Shown in pieces: positions 33,634 to 43,163 of a DNA stretch of 64,000 nt. The translations under genes and the position numbers were made by a program. This DNA comes from Halobaculum roseum. Its GTDB lineage: Archaea > Halobacteriota > Halobacteria > Halobacteriales > Haloferacaceae. The stretch's first letter is position 1. Each line of letters starts with the position of its first letter. The stretch is from NCBI RefSeq assembly GCF_019880245.1, contig NZ_CP082286.1, forward strand, positions 2,684,521 through 2,748,520. The letters are read 5' to 3'. Under the pieces are notes generated by a model that was given only the letters and a program-made list of their open reading frames with translations, searched no databases and was not told where the DNA came from.

Positions 33634-34884
33634 TCAGACCGGGTCGCCGAAGGCGTACATCGTGTTCTGGCCGGTGATCTCCACGTCGAGGAAGTCGCCG
33701 GGTTCGACGCCGCGCTCGTCGGCCCCCTGGACGATCACCTGCCGGTAGGCGCCGTCGCGGCACTTCACGGAGTCGCCGGTGCCCTCCTCGACGACGAGGA
33801 CGCGGCGCCGGCTGCCGACCATCGACTCGTACGCCTCGCCGACGATCTCCCGCTTGGCCGCGCTCATCTCCTTCGAGCGGTCCTTCTTCGTCTGTCCGCC
33901 CAGCCCCTTCATGTCGGCCGCCTCGGTGCCGGGGCGCTTGGAGAAGCGCGTGACGTTCACCTTCTCGGGGCGGACCTCCCGCAGCAGCGCCATCGACTGC
34001 TCGTGGTCGTGGTCGGTCTCCGTGGGGAAGCCGACGATGAAGTCCGTCGAGAGCGTCCACTCGTCGAGGCGCTCGTCGAACGTCTCGACGATCTCGAGGA
34101 ACTCGTCGACGCGGTGCTGGCGGCGCATGTCCTCGAGCACGTCGTCGCTGCCGGACTGCACCGGCAGGTGGATGAAGTCGTACAGCTTCTCGTTCTCGGC
34201 GAACACGTCCGCCAGTTCCTCGCGGATGCCGTGGATGCCGCCGGGGTTGGCCATCCCCACGCGCACGCGGAACTCGCCGTCGATATCGCAGACCCGGTCG
34301 AGCAGCTCGGGGAGCTTCCGCTCGCCCTCGTCCCAGCCGTAGACGCCGGTGTCCTGGCCGGTGACGCGGATCTCGCTGGCGCCCGCGTGGACGAGCGCGC
34401 GCGCCTTCTCGACGTTCTCCTCGACCGGCGGGGAGTCGATGCGGCCGGTCGCGAACTTCGTGATGCAGTACGAGCAGTTGCTCATGCAGCCCCGCGCGAT
34501 CGGGAGGATGCCGACCTCCCCGTCGAGGACGGGCGCGGTGCCCTCGGTCGGGGTCGGGCACTCGCCGTTCATCACCGCGGTCGGCACGTCTTCCCAGTGG
34601 AGCACCTGCGCGTCCACGTCGGCCTCGGCGAACTGCTCGCCCTGCGCCAGCGCCATGCAGCCGGTGACGATGAGGTCGGCCGTTTCCTCGGACAGCTCCT
34701 CGGCGCGCCGGAGCATGTTGCGCTCGGTCTTCTCGACGACCGTGCAGGTGTTGAGGATGGCCACGTCCGCCTCGGCGGGTCCGTCCACGGGGCGGTGGCC
34801 GCCGTCGCGGAGCCGGCGCTCGATCTCGCGGCTCTCACCCCGGTTGGACGTGCAGCCGTAGGTCTCGATGTGGTACGTCGCCAT
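33634..34884 (-). CDS. tRNA t6A37 methylthiotransferase (MtaB/CDKAL1-like radical SAM)
   Basis: A 416-aa protein that adds methylthio to t6A at tRNA position 37. The UPF0004 N-domain cysteines are in YGCTSN, NTCTV and VTGCMA. The radical-SAM motif is RGCMSNCSYC (C-x3-C-x2-C, about 137-144). The C-terminal TRAM domain (about 355-416) supports tRNA binding. The start at ATG 34884 gives the canonical ATYHIETYGC opening; a longer frame upstream is discounted. Confidence 0.94.
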   Translation of the reverse strand: MATYHIETYGCTSNRGESREIERRLRDGGHRPVDGPAEADVAILNTCTVVEKTERNMLRRAEELSEETADLIVTGCMALAQGEQFAEADVDAQVLHWEDVPTAVMNGECPTPTEGTAPVLDGEVGILPIARGCMSNCSYCITKFATGRIDSPPVEENVEKARALVHAGASEIRVTGQDTGVYGWDEGERKLPELLDRVCDIDGEFRVRVGMANPGGIHGIREELADVFAENEKLYDFIHLPVQSGSDDVLEDMRRQHRVDEFLEIVETFDERLDEWTLSTDFIVGFPTETDHDHEQSMALLREVRPEKVNVTRFSKRPGTEAADMKGLGGQTKKDRSKEMSAAKREIVGEAYESMVGSRRRVLVVEEGTGDSVKCRDGAYRQVIVQGADERGVEPGDFLDVEITGQNTMYAFGDPV

Positions 34885-35005
34885 TCGCTTGTCACGATCC
34901 TGCCCGCGCGCGAGGTTAAGGGGTACGGTCCGGGGCGACCCGCGGCGTTCGGTCCCGCGGATGGGAAACGGATATACGCCGTCCGTCGAAGGATCGGTCG
35001 AACCG

Positions 35006-36193
35006 ATGCCCTCGCGTCGCCGGCTGCTCTCCGGGATCGCCGCCGCCGGAGCCGCGGGGCTTGCGGGCTGCTCGGGGAACGGACCGAACGCGACGACGTT
35101 CTCGCCCGGGCGGGAGTCGGACACGGAGTGGCCGCTCCCGGGGTACGGCCCGCGAGCGAGCGGCTACGTGGCCGACGCCGTCGCGCCGCGCACGCCGCCG
35201 ACCGAGCGCTGGCGCGCGGAGACGGGACCGGCGGTCGGGAGGATCGTCGTCGCCGACGGGACGGCGTTCGTCCCGGCCGAGGACGGCCTGTACGCGCTCC
35301 GGCTGCGCGACGGCGACGAGCGGTGGCGGGCCTCGATCCGCCCGTACGGCGTCTCCGTCGCCGACGGCGTCGCCTACGTCTCCAGCCGGGAGGAGCCGGC
35401 GGTGTACGCCCTGGAGGTCGACTCCGGCGAGGAGCGTTGGCGCGTCGAGACGGCCGGGGACTTCGCGGCCGCGCCGCTGCCCGCGCCGGACGGCGACGCG
35501 GTGATCGTCGGCGACACGGACGGGCGGGTCGCGGCGCTGGCGCCGCGCACCGGGGAGCCACGCTGGACGTTCGAGGCGTTCACCGGCGTCTACTCGCTGG
35601 CCGCCCGGGAGGACCGGATCTACGTCGGGACTACCGGCGGCGAGACCTACGAGCTACACGTCGTCGAAAACGAGGACGAGGAGCCGCGCGGCGTCCCGCT
35701 GTGGCGGCGCAAGCTCCCCGGCACGGTCCGCGCGCTGACGGCGGCGCCCGGGTCGGTGTACGCGGCGACCTTCGGCGGCGGCGTCCTCCGGCTCGCCACG
35801 GGCGCGGCCGCCGGGCGCACGGAGTGGCACGCGCCGTCGGCGCCGACGGTGACCGACGCGCTCGTGCACGCCGGCGGGCTCGTCGCGGGCGCGGGCTCGG
35901 AGGGCGTCTCGGCGTTCGACGGCGGCGACGGGGACCGGCGCTGGCGCGTCGCCGTCGACCGGATCGCTCCCGTGTCGCCGGCGGTCGCCGCGGGCGACAC
36001 GCTGTACGCCGGCGTCGGCGGCGCGCTCCGGGCGTACGCGCTCGGCGGCGGCGTCGGCGTCGGCCCCTACCGCGTCGACGTGGAGCGCTGGCGTCGCAGC
36101 CTGTCGGTCAGGAACCTCGCGATCGCCGACGGCGCGCTGGTCGTCGCCTCCGACGACCTCGACGGGTCCTCCGGCGTCGTCGTGTTGGAGTGA
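35006..36193 (+). CDS. PQQ-type beta-propeller lipoprotein
   Basis: A 395-aa protein. The N-terminus MPSRRRLLSGIAAAGAAGLAGC has a twin-arginine-like signal and a lipobox (LAGC), so it is probably a membrane-anchored extracellular lipoprotein. The rest is a seven- or eight-bladed propeller, with repeated blades such as DGLYALRLRDGDERW, YALEVDSGEERW and GRVAALAPRTGEPRW. The catalytic PQQ residues of dehydrogenases are not evident, so it is more likely a scaffold or binding protein (BamB-like fold). Confidence 0.85.
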   Translation: MPSRRRLLSGIAAAGAAGLAGCSGNGPNATTFSPGRESDTEWPLPGYGPRASGYVADAVAPRTPPTERWRAETGPAVGRIVVADGTAFVPAEDGLYALRLRDGDERWRASIRPYGVSVADGVAYVSSREEPAVYALEVDSGEERWRVETAGDFAAAPLPAPDGDAVIVGDTDGRVAALAPRTGEPRWTFEAFTGVYSLAAREDRIYVGTTGGETYELHVVENEDEEPRGVPLWRRKLPGTVRALTAAPGSVYAATFGGGVLRLATGAAAGRTEWHAPSAPTVTDALVHAGGLVAGAGSEGVSAFDGGDGDRRWRVAVDRIAPVSPAVAAGDTLYAGVGGALRAYALGGGVGVGPYRVDVERWRRSLSVRNLAIADGALVVASDDLDGSSGVVVLE

Positions 36194-36239
36194 GGCGACG
36201 GGACTCGGGGGCGGTCGGACGCGACCCAGTAGCTCGGGC

Positions 36240-36998
36240 TCAGGCGTCCGGATGTCCCTCGACGATCGCGACGCCCGAGGAGGCGCCGATACGGACGGCG
36301 CCCGCCTCCAGCATCGCGATCGCCTCCGCGTAGCTGCCGACGCCGCCGCTGGCCTTCACGGGGAGGTACTCGCTCATCAGCTCCACGTCGGCGACGGTCG
36401 CGCCGCCCTCGGCGAACCCGGTGGACGTCTTCACCATCGCGGCGTCGGCGTCGCGGGCGGCCGCACACGCCCGGCGCTTCTCCTCGTCCGACAGCAGCGC
36501 CGTCTCGATGATCACCTTCACCGGGACGGGGACGGCGGCGACGACCTCGGCGATCTCCTCGCGGACGGCGTCGTCCTCGCCCGCCCGCAGGCGGCCGACG
36601 TTGATCACCAGATCGAGCTCGTCGGCGCCCGCGCGCCAGGCGTCCTCGGCCTCGGCGCGCTTCGTCCCGGGCGTGTGCTGGCCGTGGGGGAAGCCGATCA
36701 CGGTCGCGAGCGTCACGTCGGGAGCGTACTCCGCCGCCTCGGCGACGTAACACGGCGGAATGCAGGCGTTCAAGCCGTGCTCGGCCGCCTCGTCGAGGAG
36801 CGTTTCCACGTCGGCGAGCGTCGTCTCCGGGCCGAGTACCGTGTGGTCGATCGTCGCGGCGAACGCCGTCGGCGACAGCGACGCGGGGTCGTCGATCGCG
36901 GACGGGCGCCCGGCGTCGTGTGCGCGGTCGGCATCGCGCGCGTCGTCGGCGTCGTGCGCGTCATCGGCGTCGGTCGCATCGTGCGCGTCGTCGGTCAT
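36240..36998 (-). CDS. deoC: deoxyribose-phosphate aldolase with Asp/Ala/His repeat extension
   Basis: A 252-aa class I aldolase that converts 2-deoxyribose-5-phosphate to glyceraldehyde-3-phosphate and acetaldehyde in nucleoside catabolism. The TIM barrel begins at [11 protein letters not shown] (about 50). The Schiff-base Lys is in MVKTSTGF and the second Lys in VKASGGVG. The first about 35 residues are an unusual degenerate repeat of DAHDADDA type units encoded by imperfect tandem DNA. The true start could be internal, after the repeat. Confidence 0.93.
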   Translation of the reverse strand: MTDDAHDATDADDAHDADDARDADRAHDAGRPSAIDDPASLSPTAFAATIDHTVLGPETTLADVETLLDEAAEHGLNACIPPCYVAEAAEYAPDVTLATVIGFPHGQHTPGTKRAEAEDAWRAGADELDLVINVGRLRAGEDDAVREEIAEVVAAVPVPVKVIIETALLSDEEKRRACAAARDADAAMVKTSTGFAEGGATVADVELMSEYLPVKASGGVGSYAEAIAMLEAGAVRIGASSGVAIVEGHPDA

Positions 36999-37046
36999 AC
37001 GTGCCTCTCCGGCGGGACGCCCGGAAAAGCTACCGAGTATCGCCGC

Positions 37047-37220
37047 TCACGCCTCGGCGCGACCGATCGCGAGGTACGCGACCGGAACGGCGACGAGCGA
37101 TCCCCCGAGTCCGACGAGGATCGGGGCCGTCCCGGTCGGGTCCGGTACGAGGACGAACGACAGCGCCAGGAGCATCGGTGCCACACCGAGCGCGAGGAGG
37201 GCGCGAACGAGCGGGTGCAC
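37047..37220 (-). CDS. 57-aa two-helix membrane micro-protein
   Basis: GTG 37220 to TGA 37047. The product has a hydrophobic helix (LVRALLALGVAPMLLALSFV), a PDPTG turn and a second hydrophobic helix (PILVGLGGSLVAVPVAYLAI). It is upstream of deoC on the same strand. It is too short for routine ORF listing but has a convincing hairpin topology. Function is unknown. Confidence 0.55.
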   Translation of the reverse strand: MHPLVRALLALGVAPMLLALSFVLVPDPTGTAPILVGLGGSLVAVPVAYLAIGRAEA

Positions 37221-37378
37221 GGGTCCGCCGGACGGGGGCGCGCCGCCTAACGGTGTCGGTGCGGGCGGGTGGGGTCGAGCGGGCTCGCAGGCGACCAGCC
37301 GGCGGTGTCGGCCCGCTCGTCGCCCGCGGCGGCGACGATTCCCCCAACGCTTTCATCCGGCGGGCCGCCCGCACGAAC

Positions 37379-38245
37379 ATGACTTCCCTCGCCTTCGCGC
37401 GGTCGGCCGCGCTTCCGGGGCAAGCGACCCCGTGGCAGGTGCTCCCGGCCGGCTTCGGCCTGCCGCCGCTGCCGTACCTCCTCGCGCTCGCGGCCGCGCT
37501 CGTGGGCGTCGCCGTCGGCGTCCGGCGGCGCGACCCCGACTTCGGCGGCCGGCACGTGCTCGCGCTGGTGCCGTGGATGTGCGTCGGCGCCGCCGGCCAC
37601 GTCCTGTACGGCCTCGGCGCGCTCCCGCCCGCGCTCGCGCCGCTGTTCGGCACGCCGAGCGCGTACCTCACGACCGCGGGCGTCGCCGGGGCCGTCTGGC
37701 TCGCGACCCTCCGGATCGACGCCGACGACGCCCGCGCGCTCGGGGTCGCCGGCGCGGTCGCGCTCCTCCCGGCGGTCGGCGGCGTCGTCGCCCACGGCGT
37801 CGCGAACGGCACGCTCTCTCCCGTGCTCCCCGCCGCCGGGCTGGTCGGCGGCGCCGCCCTCGGGGTCGCCGTCGGGGCGCTGCTGTACCGCCTGCGCGAG
37901 GACGCCGCGGTCGCGGGCCGCGCGGGGCTGCTCGCGGTCGCCGCCCACGGCGTCGACGGCGTGACGACCGCCGTCGGGGTCGACCTGCTCGGGTTCGGCG
38001 AGCGCACGCCCGCCTCGCGGCTGATCCTGGAGTTCGCGGCCGGGCTCCCCACGGCGGAGGCGCTGGGCGCCGGCTGGCTGTTCGTGCTCGTGAAGCTCGC
38101 CGTCGCCGCGGTCGTCGTCCTCGCTGTCGCGCCGACGGTGCGCGAGGAGCCGCGCTACGGGTACGCGCTGCTCGCGCTCGTGACGGCAGTCGGGCTCGGA
38201 CCCGGCGTGCACAACGCGCTGCTGTTCGCGGTCGAGGTCGCCTGA
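37379..38245 (+). CDS. DUF63-family polytopic membrane protein
   Basis: A 288-aa protein from ATG 37379, with a TATA-like CGCTTTCAT about 27 nt upstream. It has about seven to eight membrane helices. The motif HGVDGVTTAVGVDLL and the final GLGPGVHNALLF are recognisable from the archaeal DUF63 family. Function is unknown. The neighbours (deoC, acetyltransferase) offer no clue. Confidence 0.85.
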   Translation: MTSLAFARSAALPGQATPWQVLPAGFGLPPLPYLLALAAALVGVAVGVRRRDPDFGGRHVLALVPWMCVGAAGHVLYGLGALPPALAPLFGTPSAYLTTAGVAGAVWLATLRIDADDARALGVAGAVALLPAVGGVVAHGVANGTLSPVLPAAGLVGGAALGVAVGALLYRLREDAAVAGRAGLLAVAAHGVDGVTTAVGVDLLGFGERTPASRLILEFAAGLPTAEALGAGWLFVLVKLAVAAVVVLAVAPTVREEPRYGYALLALVTAVGLGPGVHNALLFAVEVA

Positions 38246-38312
38246 GCCGGGACGAGCACACGCGCTCGCACACCGTCGAAAGTTCCTTTCCGTCCGACCG
38301 TGTTCCCCCGCC

Positions 38313-38903
38313 GTGGTCACCGTCAGGGAGGCGACCGGCGACGACGCGGCCGCGGTCTGCCGGGTACACGAGGCGTCGATCCGCGGGCTCGGCACCCGCG
38401 GGTACGACGCCGAGCAGGTGGAGGCGTGGGCGGGCGACCGCTCGCCCGCCGACTACGACCACCTCGGGAACGACGCCCCCCGGTACGACACGGTCGCGGT
38501 CGATAGCGGCGCGGTCGACGCCGGGGCGGGCGACGGCGAACCGAGCGGCCGTGACACCGACGACGGGGGGCGCGTGGTGGGTTTCGGGACGCTGATCCCG
38601 TCCCGACGCGACTACCTCGCGGACGGACCCGGCGCGGGGCCGCCGGGGACCGTCGAGGCGGTGTACGTTCACCCGGACCGGGCGGGCGAGGGCGTCGGTA
38701 CGGCGCTGCTGGCCGACCTCGAACGGGCGGCCGGCGACCGCGGTCTCGGAGCGCTCGGCATGCACGCGTCGCTGAACGCCGTCGGCTTCTACGAGCGGCA
38801 CGGCTACACCAGGGTCCGGGCGGTCACCCACGAGTTCGGCGGCGACGACTGCGAGGTGACCGGCACGGTCGTCGAGCTGTGGAAACGGATCGAGGACGGC
38901 TGA
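38313..38903 (+). CDS. GNAT-family N-acetyltransferase
   Basis: A 196-aa protein with a GTG start. The acetyl-CoA binding motif is VYVHPDRAGEGVGTALLADLERAA (about 116-139). The C-terminal LNAVGFYERHGYTRVRAVTHEF is characteristic of GNAT fold strand 6. An acidic insertion (about 60-88) is variable halophile padding. The acyl acceptor is unknown. Confidence 0.9.
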   Translation: MVTVREATGDDAAAVCRVHEASIRGLGTRGYDAEQVEAWAGDRSPADYDHLGNDAPRYDTVAVDSGAVDAGAGDGEPSGRDTDDGGRVVGFGTLIPSRRDYLADGPGAGPPGTVEAVYVHPDRAGEGVGTALLADLERAAGDRGLGALGMHASLNAVGFYERHGYTRVRAVTHEFGGDDCEVTGTVVELWKRIEDG

Positions 38904-38956
38904 GCCGGCCGATACGGGAGTCAGCGACCCGACGGGCGCCGGAACGGACCGCGCAG

Positions 38957-39871
38957 TTACTCCGAGGTCGCGACGCTCGTTTGCATCCCCTCGGAGTTGA
39001 ACGCCGACCCCGCGCCGCCCTCGTCGAGGACGATGACGCCCGCCGACGAGCCGGTCAACTCGCCGAACTCCTCGATCGCTCGATCCGCGGCCGCCTGCGC
39101 GTCGAGGCCGTTCTCCAGGTGTCGCACCGCCCGGCGCGTCAGCGTCGCCTTCGCGATGTCCTCGCCGGCGCCGGTGGCGCTCGCGCCCCCGGCGGGCGCA
39201 CAGAAGAACCCCGAGCCGATCTGGGGCACGTCGCCGACGCGTCCAGCGAGCGCGAATTTGCGCCCGCCGGTGGACGTGCAGGCGGCGAAGGCGTCCGTCT
39301 CGGGGTCGTGCGCCACGGCGCCGACGGTGTCGTGGTCTCGCGGCCCGAGGCCGCTCGACTGATCCGCGTCGCTCCGCGACGCGCTCCCCCCGAACTTCTC
39401 GTCCAGCCACTCCAGGTGCGCCTTCGGTCCGGCGTCGTGGTCCGGCGGATCGGCGTCCTCGTAGGACTGACGCCCGTCGTCGGTCAACAGGTCGCGCTCG
39501 ACCTCGACCCCGAAGTCGTCGGCGAGGTCGACCGCGTGTACCCCCGATACGAACACGTGTGGCGTCTCCGCCATGACGACGCGCGCGACCGCGGCGGCGT
39601 TCGCCACGCCCGGCATCGACGCGACGGCGCCGGCCTCGCGCTCGTCGGTCATGATCCCCGCGTCCGTGCGGACGACGCCGTCCGACTGGACCGCGCCGCC
39701 GTAGCCGGCGTTGAACCGGGGGGACTCCTCCAGCACCTCGACGGCGGAGACGACGGCGTCGACCGCGTCGGACTCGGCCGCGCCGGTCTCGGCGGCCTCG
39801 TCGAGGACCGCCTGCCTGGGCTCCGGTTCCTCGGGGACGCCGCCCGCGCCGCCGTGGCAGATTACTCGCAT
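38957..39871 (-). CDS. isoaspartyl peptidase/L-asparaginase (Ntn hydrolase)
   Basis: A 304-aa plant-type asparaginase starting at ATG 39871 (MRVICHGGAGGVPEEP). The autoprocessing Thr is in HDTVGAVAHD (about 188), becoming the N-terminus of the beta subunit. The substrate loop GRVGDVPQIGSGFF and GTGAGEDIA-like ATGAGEDIAKA follow. It hydrolyses isoaspartyl dipeptides or asparagine. A charged insertion precedes the cleavage site. Confidence 0.9.
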   Translation of the reverse strand: MRVICHGGAGGVPEEPEPRQAVLDEAAETGAAESDAVDAVVSAVEVLEESPRFNAGYGGAVQSDGVVRTDAGIMTDEREAGAVASMPGVANAAAVARVVMAETPHVFVSGVHAVDLADDFGVEVERDLLTDDGRQSYEDADPPDHDAGPKAHLEWLDEKFGGSASRSDADQSSGLGPRDHDTVGAVAHDPETDAFAACTSTGGRKFALAGRVGDVPQIGSGFFCAPAGGASATGAGEDIAKATLTRRAVRHLENGLDAQAAADRAIEEFGELTGSSAGVIVLDEGGAGSAFNSEGMQTSVATSE

Positions 39872-39960
39872 GGGAGTTCCGGCGGCGGCGGCCCGCATCA
39901 ATCCACGGAAACCGGTCGGCGAGGGGTGCGGACGACGGCCCAGCGCGGACGCACCTGGCG

Positions 39961-40869
39961 TCAGTCGTCAGCCGGGTCCGTCGCGTCGCCCGTCGCGTCC
40001 GCGTCGCCCGGTACCTCCGCATCGCTCGTCGCGTCCGCGTCGGTGTCGCCCTCGGCGTCGCCGTTGCCCTCGGCGCGCCCGCCGTCGAGGTGCCCCGCGA
40101 CGACGAGGTAGTCGCGCGCGAACACCGCCAGCGAGGGGACGAGCACCGCGACCGCGACCCCGGCGACCAGGGACGGCGGGAACACCGGCGCGAGCGCGAC
40201 GGCGATGAACGCCATCTGCACCGCCGCGAGCGGCCTGCGGACTCGGCTGTCGGGCAGGTCGAACACGGGGAGGCCCCGGCGGCGGCGCCGCCAGCGACCC
40301 AGCTTGAACAGGTAACGCGCGGCAGACAGCGAGAGGTACCAAACCGGCAGGCGCCCCCACGCGACGCCGACCAGCGGCGCGACGAGGAACCCGAGGGTGT
40401 CGATCCCCATGTCGAGCTTCTCGCCGAGCACGGTCCGACGGCCGAGCCTCCGGGCGAGCGCCCCGTCGACGGCGTCCAGAACCGCCCCCGCCCCGTACAG
40501 CAGCGCCGGCGCCCACGCGAGCGCGCCGGCGAGCGGCCCGGTCAGGAGGAACCCCGCGACGCCGGCGTACAGCAGCCCCCGGGCCATCGTCACCGCGTTG
40601 GCGACGCCGACGCCGCCGGCGACGGCCGCGGGCTCGCCGGGCGGGTGGTTCAGCCCCCGTCGCCGGAGCAGGAATACGCACTCCCAGGCGACGACGACGG
40701 CCGCCGGGACCAGCCACGCGCCGCCCGTGTTCGGGTCAGCGACCGCGGCGAGCGCGCCGGCGCCGACCCCGACCGACAGCAGCGCCACCCCGACCCAGAC
40801 CGGGGCGCTCGCACCCGGCGACGCCGGGTCGACCGCGACGGGGTCCGCGTCGGCATCGGCGTCGCTCAT
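39961..40869 (-). CDS. CDP-alcohol phosphatidyltransferase
   Basis: A 302-aa membrane enzyme (ATG 40869) that joins a CDP-activated lipid to an alcohol head group. The catalytic motif D-x2-DG-x2-AR-x8-G-x3-D-x3-D is intact: DAVDGALARRLGRRTVLGEK then LDMGID (about 132-157). There are about seven membrane helices and a repetitive Asp/Ala/Gly tail (about 265-302). Its start overlaps the preceding gene by 4 nt, suggesting a joint role. Head-group specificity is unknown; archaetidyl-glycerol or -inositol types are possible. Confidence 0.9.
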   Translation of the reverse strand: MSDADADADPVAVDPASPGASAPVWVGVALLSVGVGAGALAAVADPNTGGAWLVPAAVVVAWECVFLLRRRGLNHPPGEPAAVAGGVGVANAVTMARGLLYAGVAGFLLTGPLAGALAWAPALLYGAGAVLDAVDGALARRLGRRTVLGEKLDMGIDTLGFLVAPLVGVAWGRLPVWYLSLSAARYLFKLGRWRRRRRGLPVFDLPDSRVRRPLAAVQMAFIAVALAPVFPPSLVAGVAVAVLVPSLAVFARDYLVVAGHLDGGRAEGNGDAEGDTDADATSDAEVPGDADATGDATDPADD

Positions 40870-42926
40870 CGCTCGAACTCCGGGTCCGCGAGGCCGCCCA
40901 GCCGTCGGCGCTGCTCCGTCGAGAGCTCGATCCGCGCGGCCGCGAGGTTGTCGACGACGTGCTCGGGGTCGTTGCTGGCCGGGATCGGGACGACGCCGGC
41001 GGCGACGTTCCACGCGAGGACGACCCCGGCGGGCGTCGCGTCAGCCTCCTCGGCGACCGCGCCCACGACCGGGTCGTCGAGCAGCCCCGGCGCCGACAGC
41101 GGGGAGTGTGCGATCACCCGGATCCCCCGGTCGTGACACCACTCGACCAACTCGCTCCGCGGGGTGTACGGGTGACGCTCCACCTGCACCAGCGCCGGCT
41201 CGATGCCCGTCTCGGCGACGAGGTCGCGCAGGCGGTCGAGGTCGACGTTGCAGACACCGATCGTCCGCGTCAGCCCCTCCTCGCGGAGCGCGGCGAGGTC
41301 GCGCCACGTGTCCGCCAGATCGCGGTCGGCGGTCGCGCGCTCGCCGTCGTCGTCCTCCGGGAACGTGAGCCGCTCCCGCTCCTCGACCGGGCGCTCGGCC
41401 AGCTCGCGGAGGGGTTCGGTGTACGCCCACGCGTCGGGCCAGTGGAGCGCGTAGCAGTCGAAGGAGTCGATCCCCAACTCAGCCAGCGACCCCTCGCAGG
41501 CCTCCCGGAGGCGGCCGTGGTTCGTGTTCCACGCCTTCCCGAGCAGGAACAGCCCCTCGCGGTCGGGAGTCCCGGGCGACGCGAGGAGGTCGCCGATCCG
41601 CGACTCGTTGCCGTACAGCTCCGCCGAGTCGAGCAGGCGGTAGCCCGCATCCAGCGCCGTCGCGATCGAGTCGATCCGGTCGACGTACTCGTCGCCCCGA
41701 TAGCGCGAGCAGCCGAACCCGACCGGCGGGAGACGAAGCGCGGACCCGGCGTCGCGCCCCCACGCCGGCGGCCGGACCGCCGGAGCTGACCGGGCGCCGA
41801 CGGCGGCCGCAAGCTCGCCGGCGGCGCCGGCGTCGCCGCCGTCGCCGCGGACGGCGCCGACCGCCCGCCCGGTCCCGTCCGGGTCGGTCGCCTCAGCCTC
41901 GATCGCGGCGCAGACGGCGACGACGTGTGCCGCGCGCCGCGCGGACGCCCGCGGGCGGTCGCCGCGACCGACCGCCCGGGCGAGGCGTTCGGGGCCGTCG
42001 AGGTGCGAGCGCTCGCGTCGCGGGCGCGGATGCGGCGCGGGGACGGACTCGCGGTCGCCGCCGCGGACGCGCACCGCGTCACAGTCGGCGGCCATCGCGC
42101 CGGCGTCCGCGAGGTAGAGGGTACCGTCGTCGCCGTGGCATTCCAGCGAGTAGAACTCCCGGCTGCGGTGGTCGGCGTACAGGCTCGCTCGCAGGGAGAC
42201 GACCGGCCCGTCGGCGAACTCGACGGTCGCCTCGACGTGCGCGGGCGCCTCCGGTCGGCGGGGCTCCCGCTCGGGCCACGCGTCGACGGCATCGGCCGAG
42301 CGAACCCGCGTGACGGGGCCGAACCAGTCGACCAGCACCGACAGCGGGTACACCGCGCCGTCGTACAGCGGGCCGACCGACAGGAAGGAGTCGGGTCGAT
42401 CGTGCCACTCGGTCACCCGGCCGACGTGGGCCGTCGCGTAGACGAGCCCCACGTCGCCGAGGCGGCCGTCCGACAGGAGCGTCCGGGCGTGGCGCTGGGC
42501 GTCGCAGTCGGGGGCGATCGGCGCGCAGCCGAGCGCGAGATCGCGGTCCCGGGCGAGCGCCAGGAGGCCGCCCGCCTCCGCCGGGTCGAGCGCGAGCGGC
42601 TTCTCGGAGAAAACGTGGCGGTCGGCCTCCAGACACGTCCGAGTCACCGCCGCGTGGGCGGCGTGGCTCGTGAGGTTGACGACGAGGGGGGCCGACTCCG
42701 CGACGAGCATCGCGTCGAGGTCGGCGTAGACGGCGGGGGTGTCGGCGTCGCCCCCGCCCGCGTCCCCGTCGGCGCCGAACGGGCGCTCGTCGGCGACATC
42801 GGCGGCGAACGACTCCGCCCGTTCCCGGTCGAGGTCGCAGACGGCCGCGAGCGACAGCGGCGAGGCGTCGAGCCCGACCGCGTACTGGCGGGCGACCGCG
42901 CCGGCGCCGACGAACAGACAATCCAC
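40866..42926 (-). CDS. Gfo/Idh/MocA dehydrogenase fused to aldo/keto reductase
   Basis: A 686-aa fusion with a GTG start. Residues about 1-335 are a Gfo/Idh/MocA oxidoreductase: Rossmann FVGAGAVARQ, then SEKPLAL (catalytic EKP) and a C-terminal beta sheet. After a charged/Ala-rich linker (about 335-400), residues 400-686 form an aldo/keto reductase with the tetrad in LLDSAELYGNE (Asp, Tyr), LGKAWNTNHG (Lys) and YALHWPD (His). Both halves bind NAD(P). It co-translates with the CDP-alcohol phosphatidyltransferase, so a sugar or polyol head-group substrate is plausible (inference). Confidence 0.9.
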   Translation of the reverse strand: MDCLFVGAGAVARQYAVGLDASPLSLAAVCDLDRERAESFAADVADERPFGADGDAGGGDADTPAVYADLDAMLVAESAPLVVNLTSHAAHAAVTRTCLEADRHVFSEKPLALDPAEAGGLLALARDRDLALGCAPIAPDCDAQRHARTLLSDGRLGDVGLVYATAHVGRVTEWHDRPDSFLSVGPLYDGAVYPLSVLVDWFGPVTRVRSADAVDAWPEREPRRPEAPAHVEATVEFADGPVVSLRASLYADHRSREFYSLECHGDDGTLYLADAGAMAADCDAVRVRGGDRESVPAPHPRPRRERSHLDGPERLARAVGRGDRPRASARRAAHVVAVCAAIEAEATDPDGTGRAVGAVRGDGGDAGAAGELAAAVGARSAPAVRPPAWGRDAGSALRLPPVGFGCSRYRGDEYVDRIDSIATALDAGYRLLDSAELYGNESRIGDLLASPGTPDREGLFLLGKAWNTNHGRLREACEGSLAELGIDSFDCYALHWPDAWAYTEPLRELAERPVEERERLTFPEDDDGERATADRDLADTWRDLAALREEGLTRTIGVCNVDLDRLRDLVAETGIEPALVQVERHPYTPRSELVEWCHDRGIRVIAHSPLSAPGLLDDPVVGAVAEEADATPAGVVLAWNVAAGVVPIPASNDPEHVVDNLAAARIELSTEQRRRLGGLADPEFER

Positions 42927-43163
42927 ACCCGATCCACGGACCGATCGACCAAATAACTGGAGGGCGCGACCCCGGGGCGGACGAGGGGAGGAAAACCTGG
43001 TCGGCGGTCCGCCCGGCCGATGGTCGCCCGGCTGACGATTTTCCCGGCCGCGGTTTCACAGGTCGCGGCCGACCGTCAGTGTGCGGCTCGTTCCCGCCGT
43101 TCGGTCCCGGGAGACGGAGAACGGCAGGCTTTTTCGCTCGCCGTCGGAAGCCGCTGGTAGCCT

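Noticed and set aside
33557-34561. Extended reading of signal peptidase upstream into the methylthiotransferase gene
   Set aside because: The extension is the out-of-frame shadow of the radical-SAM gene; the first membrane helix and box B follow directly after GTG 33556.
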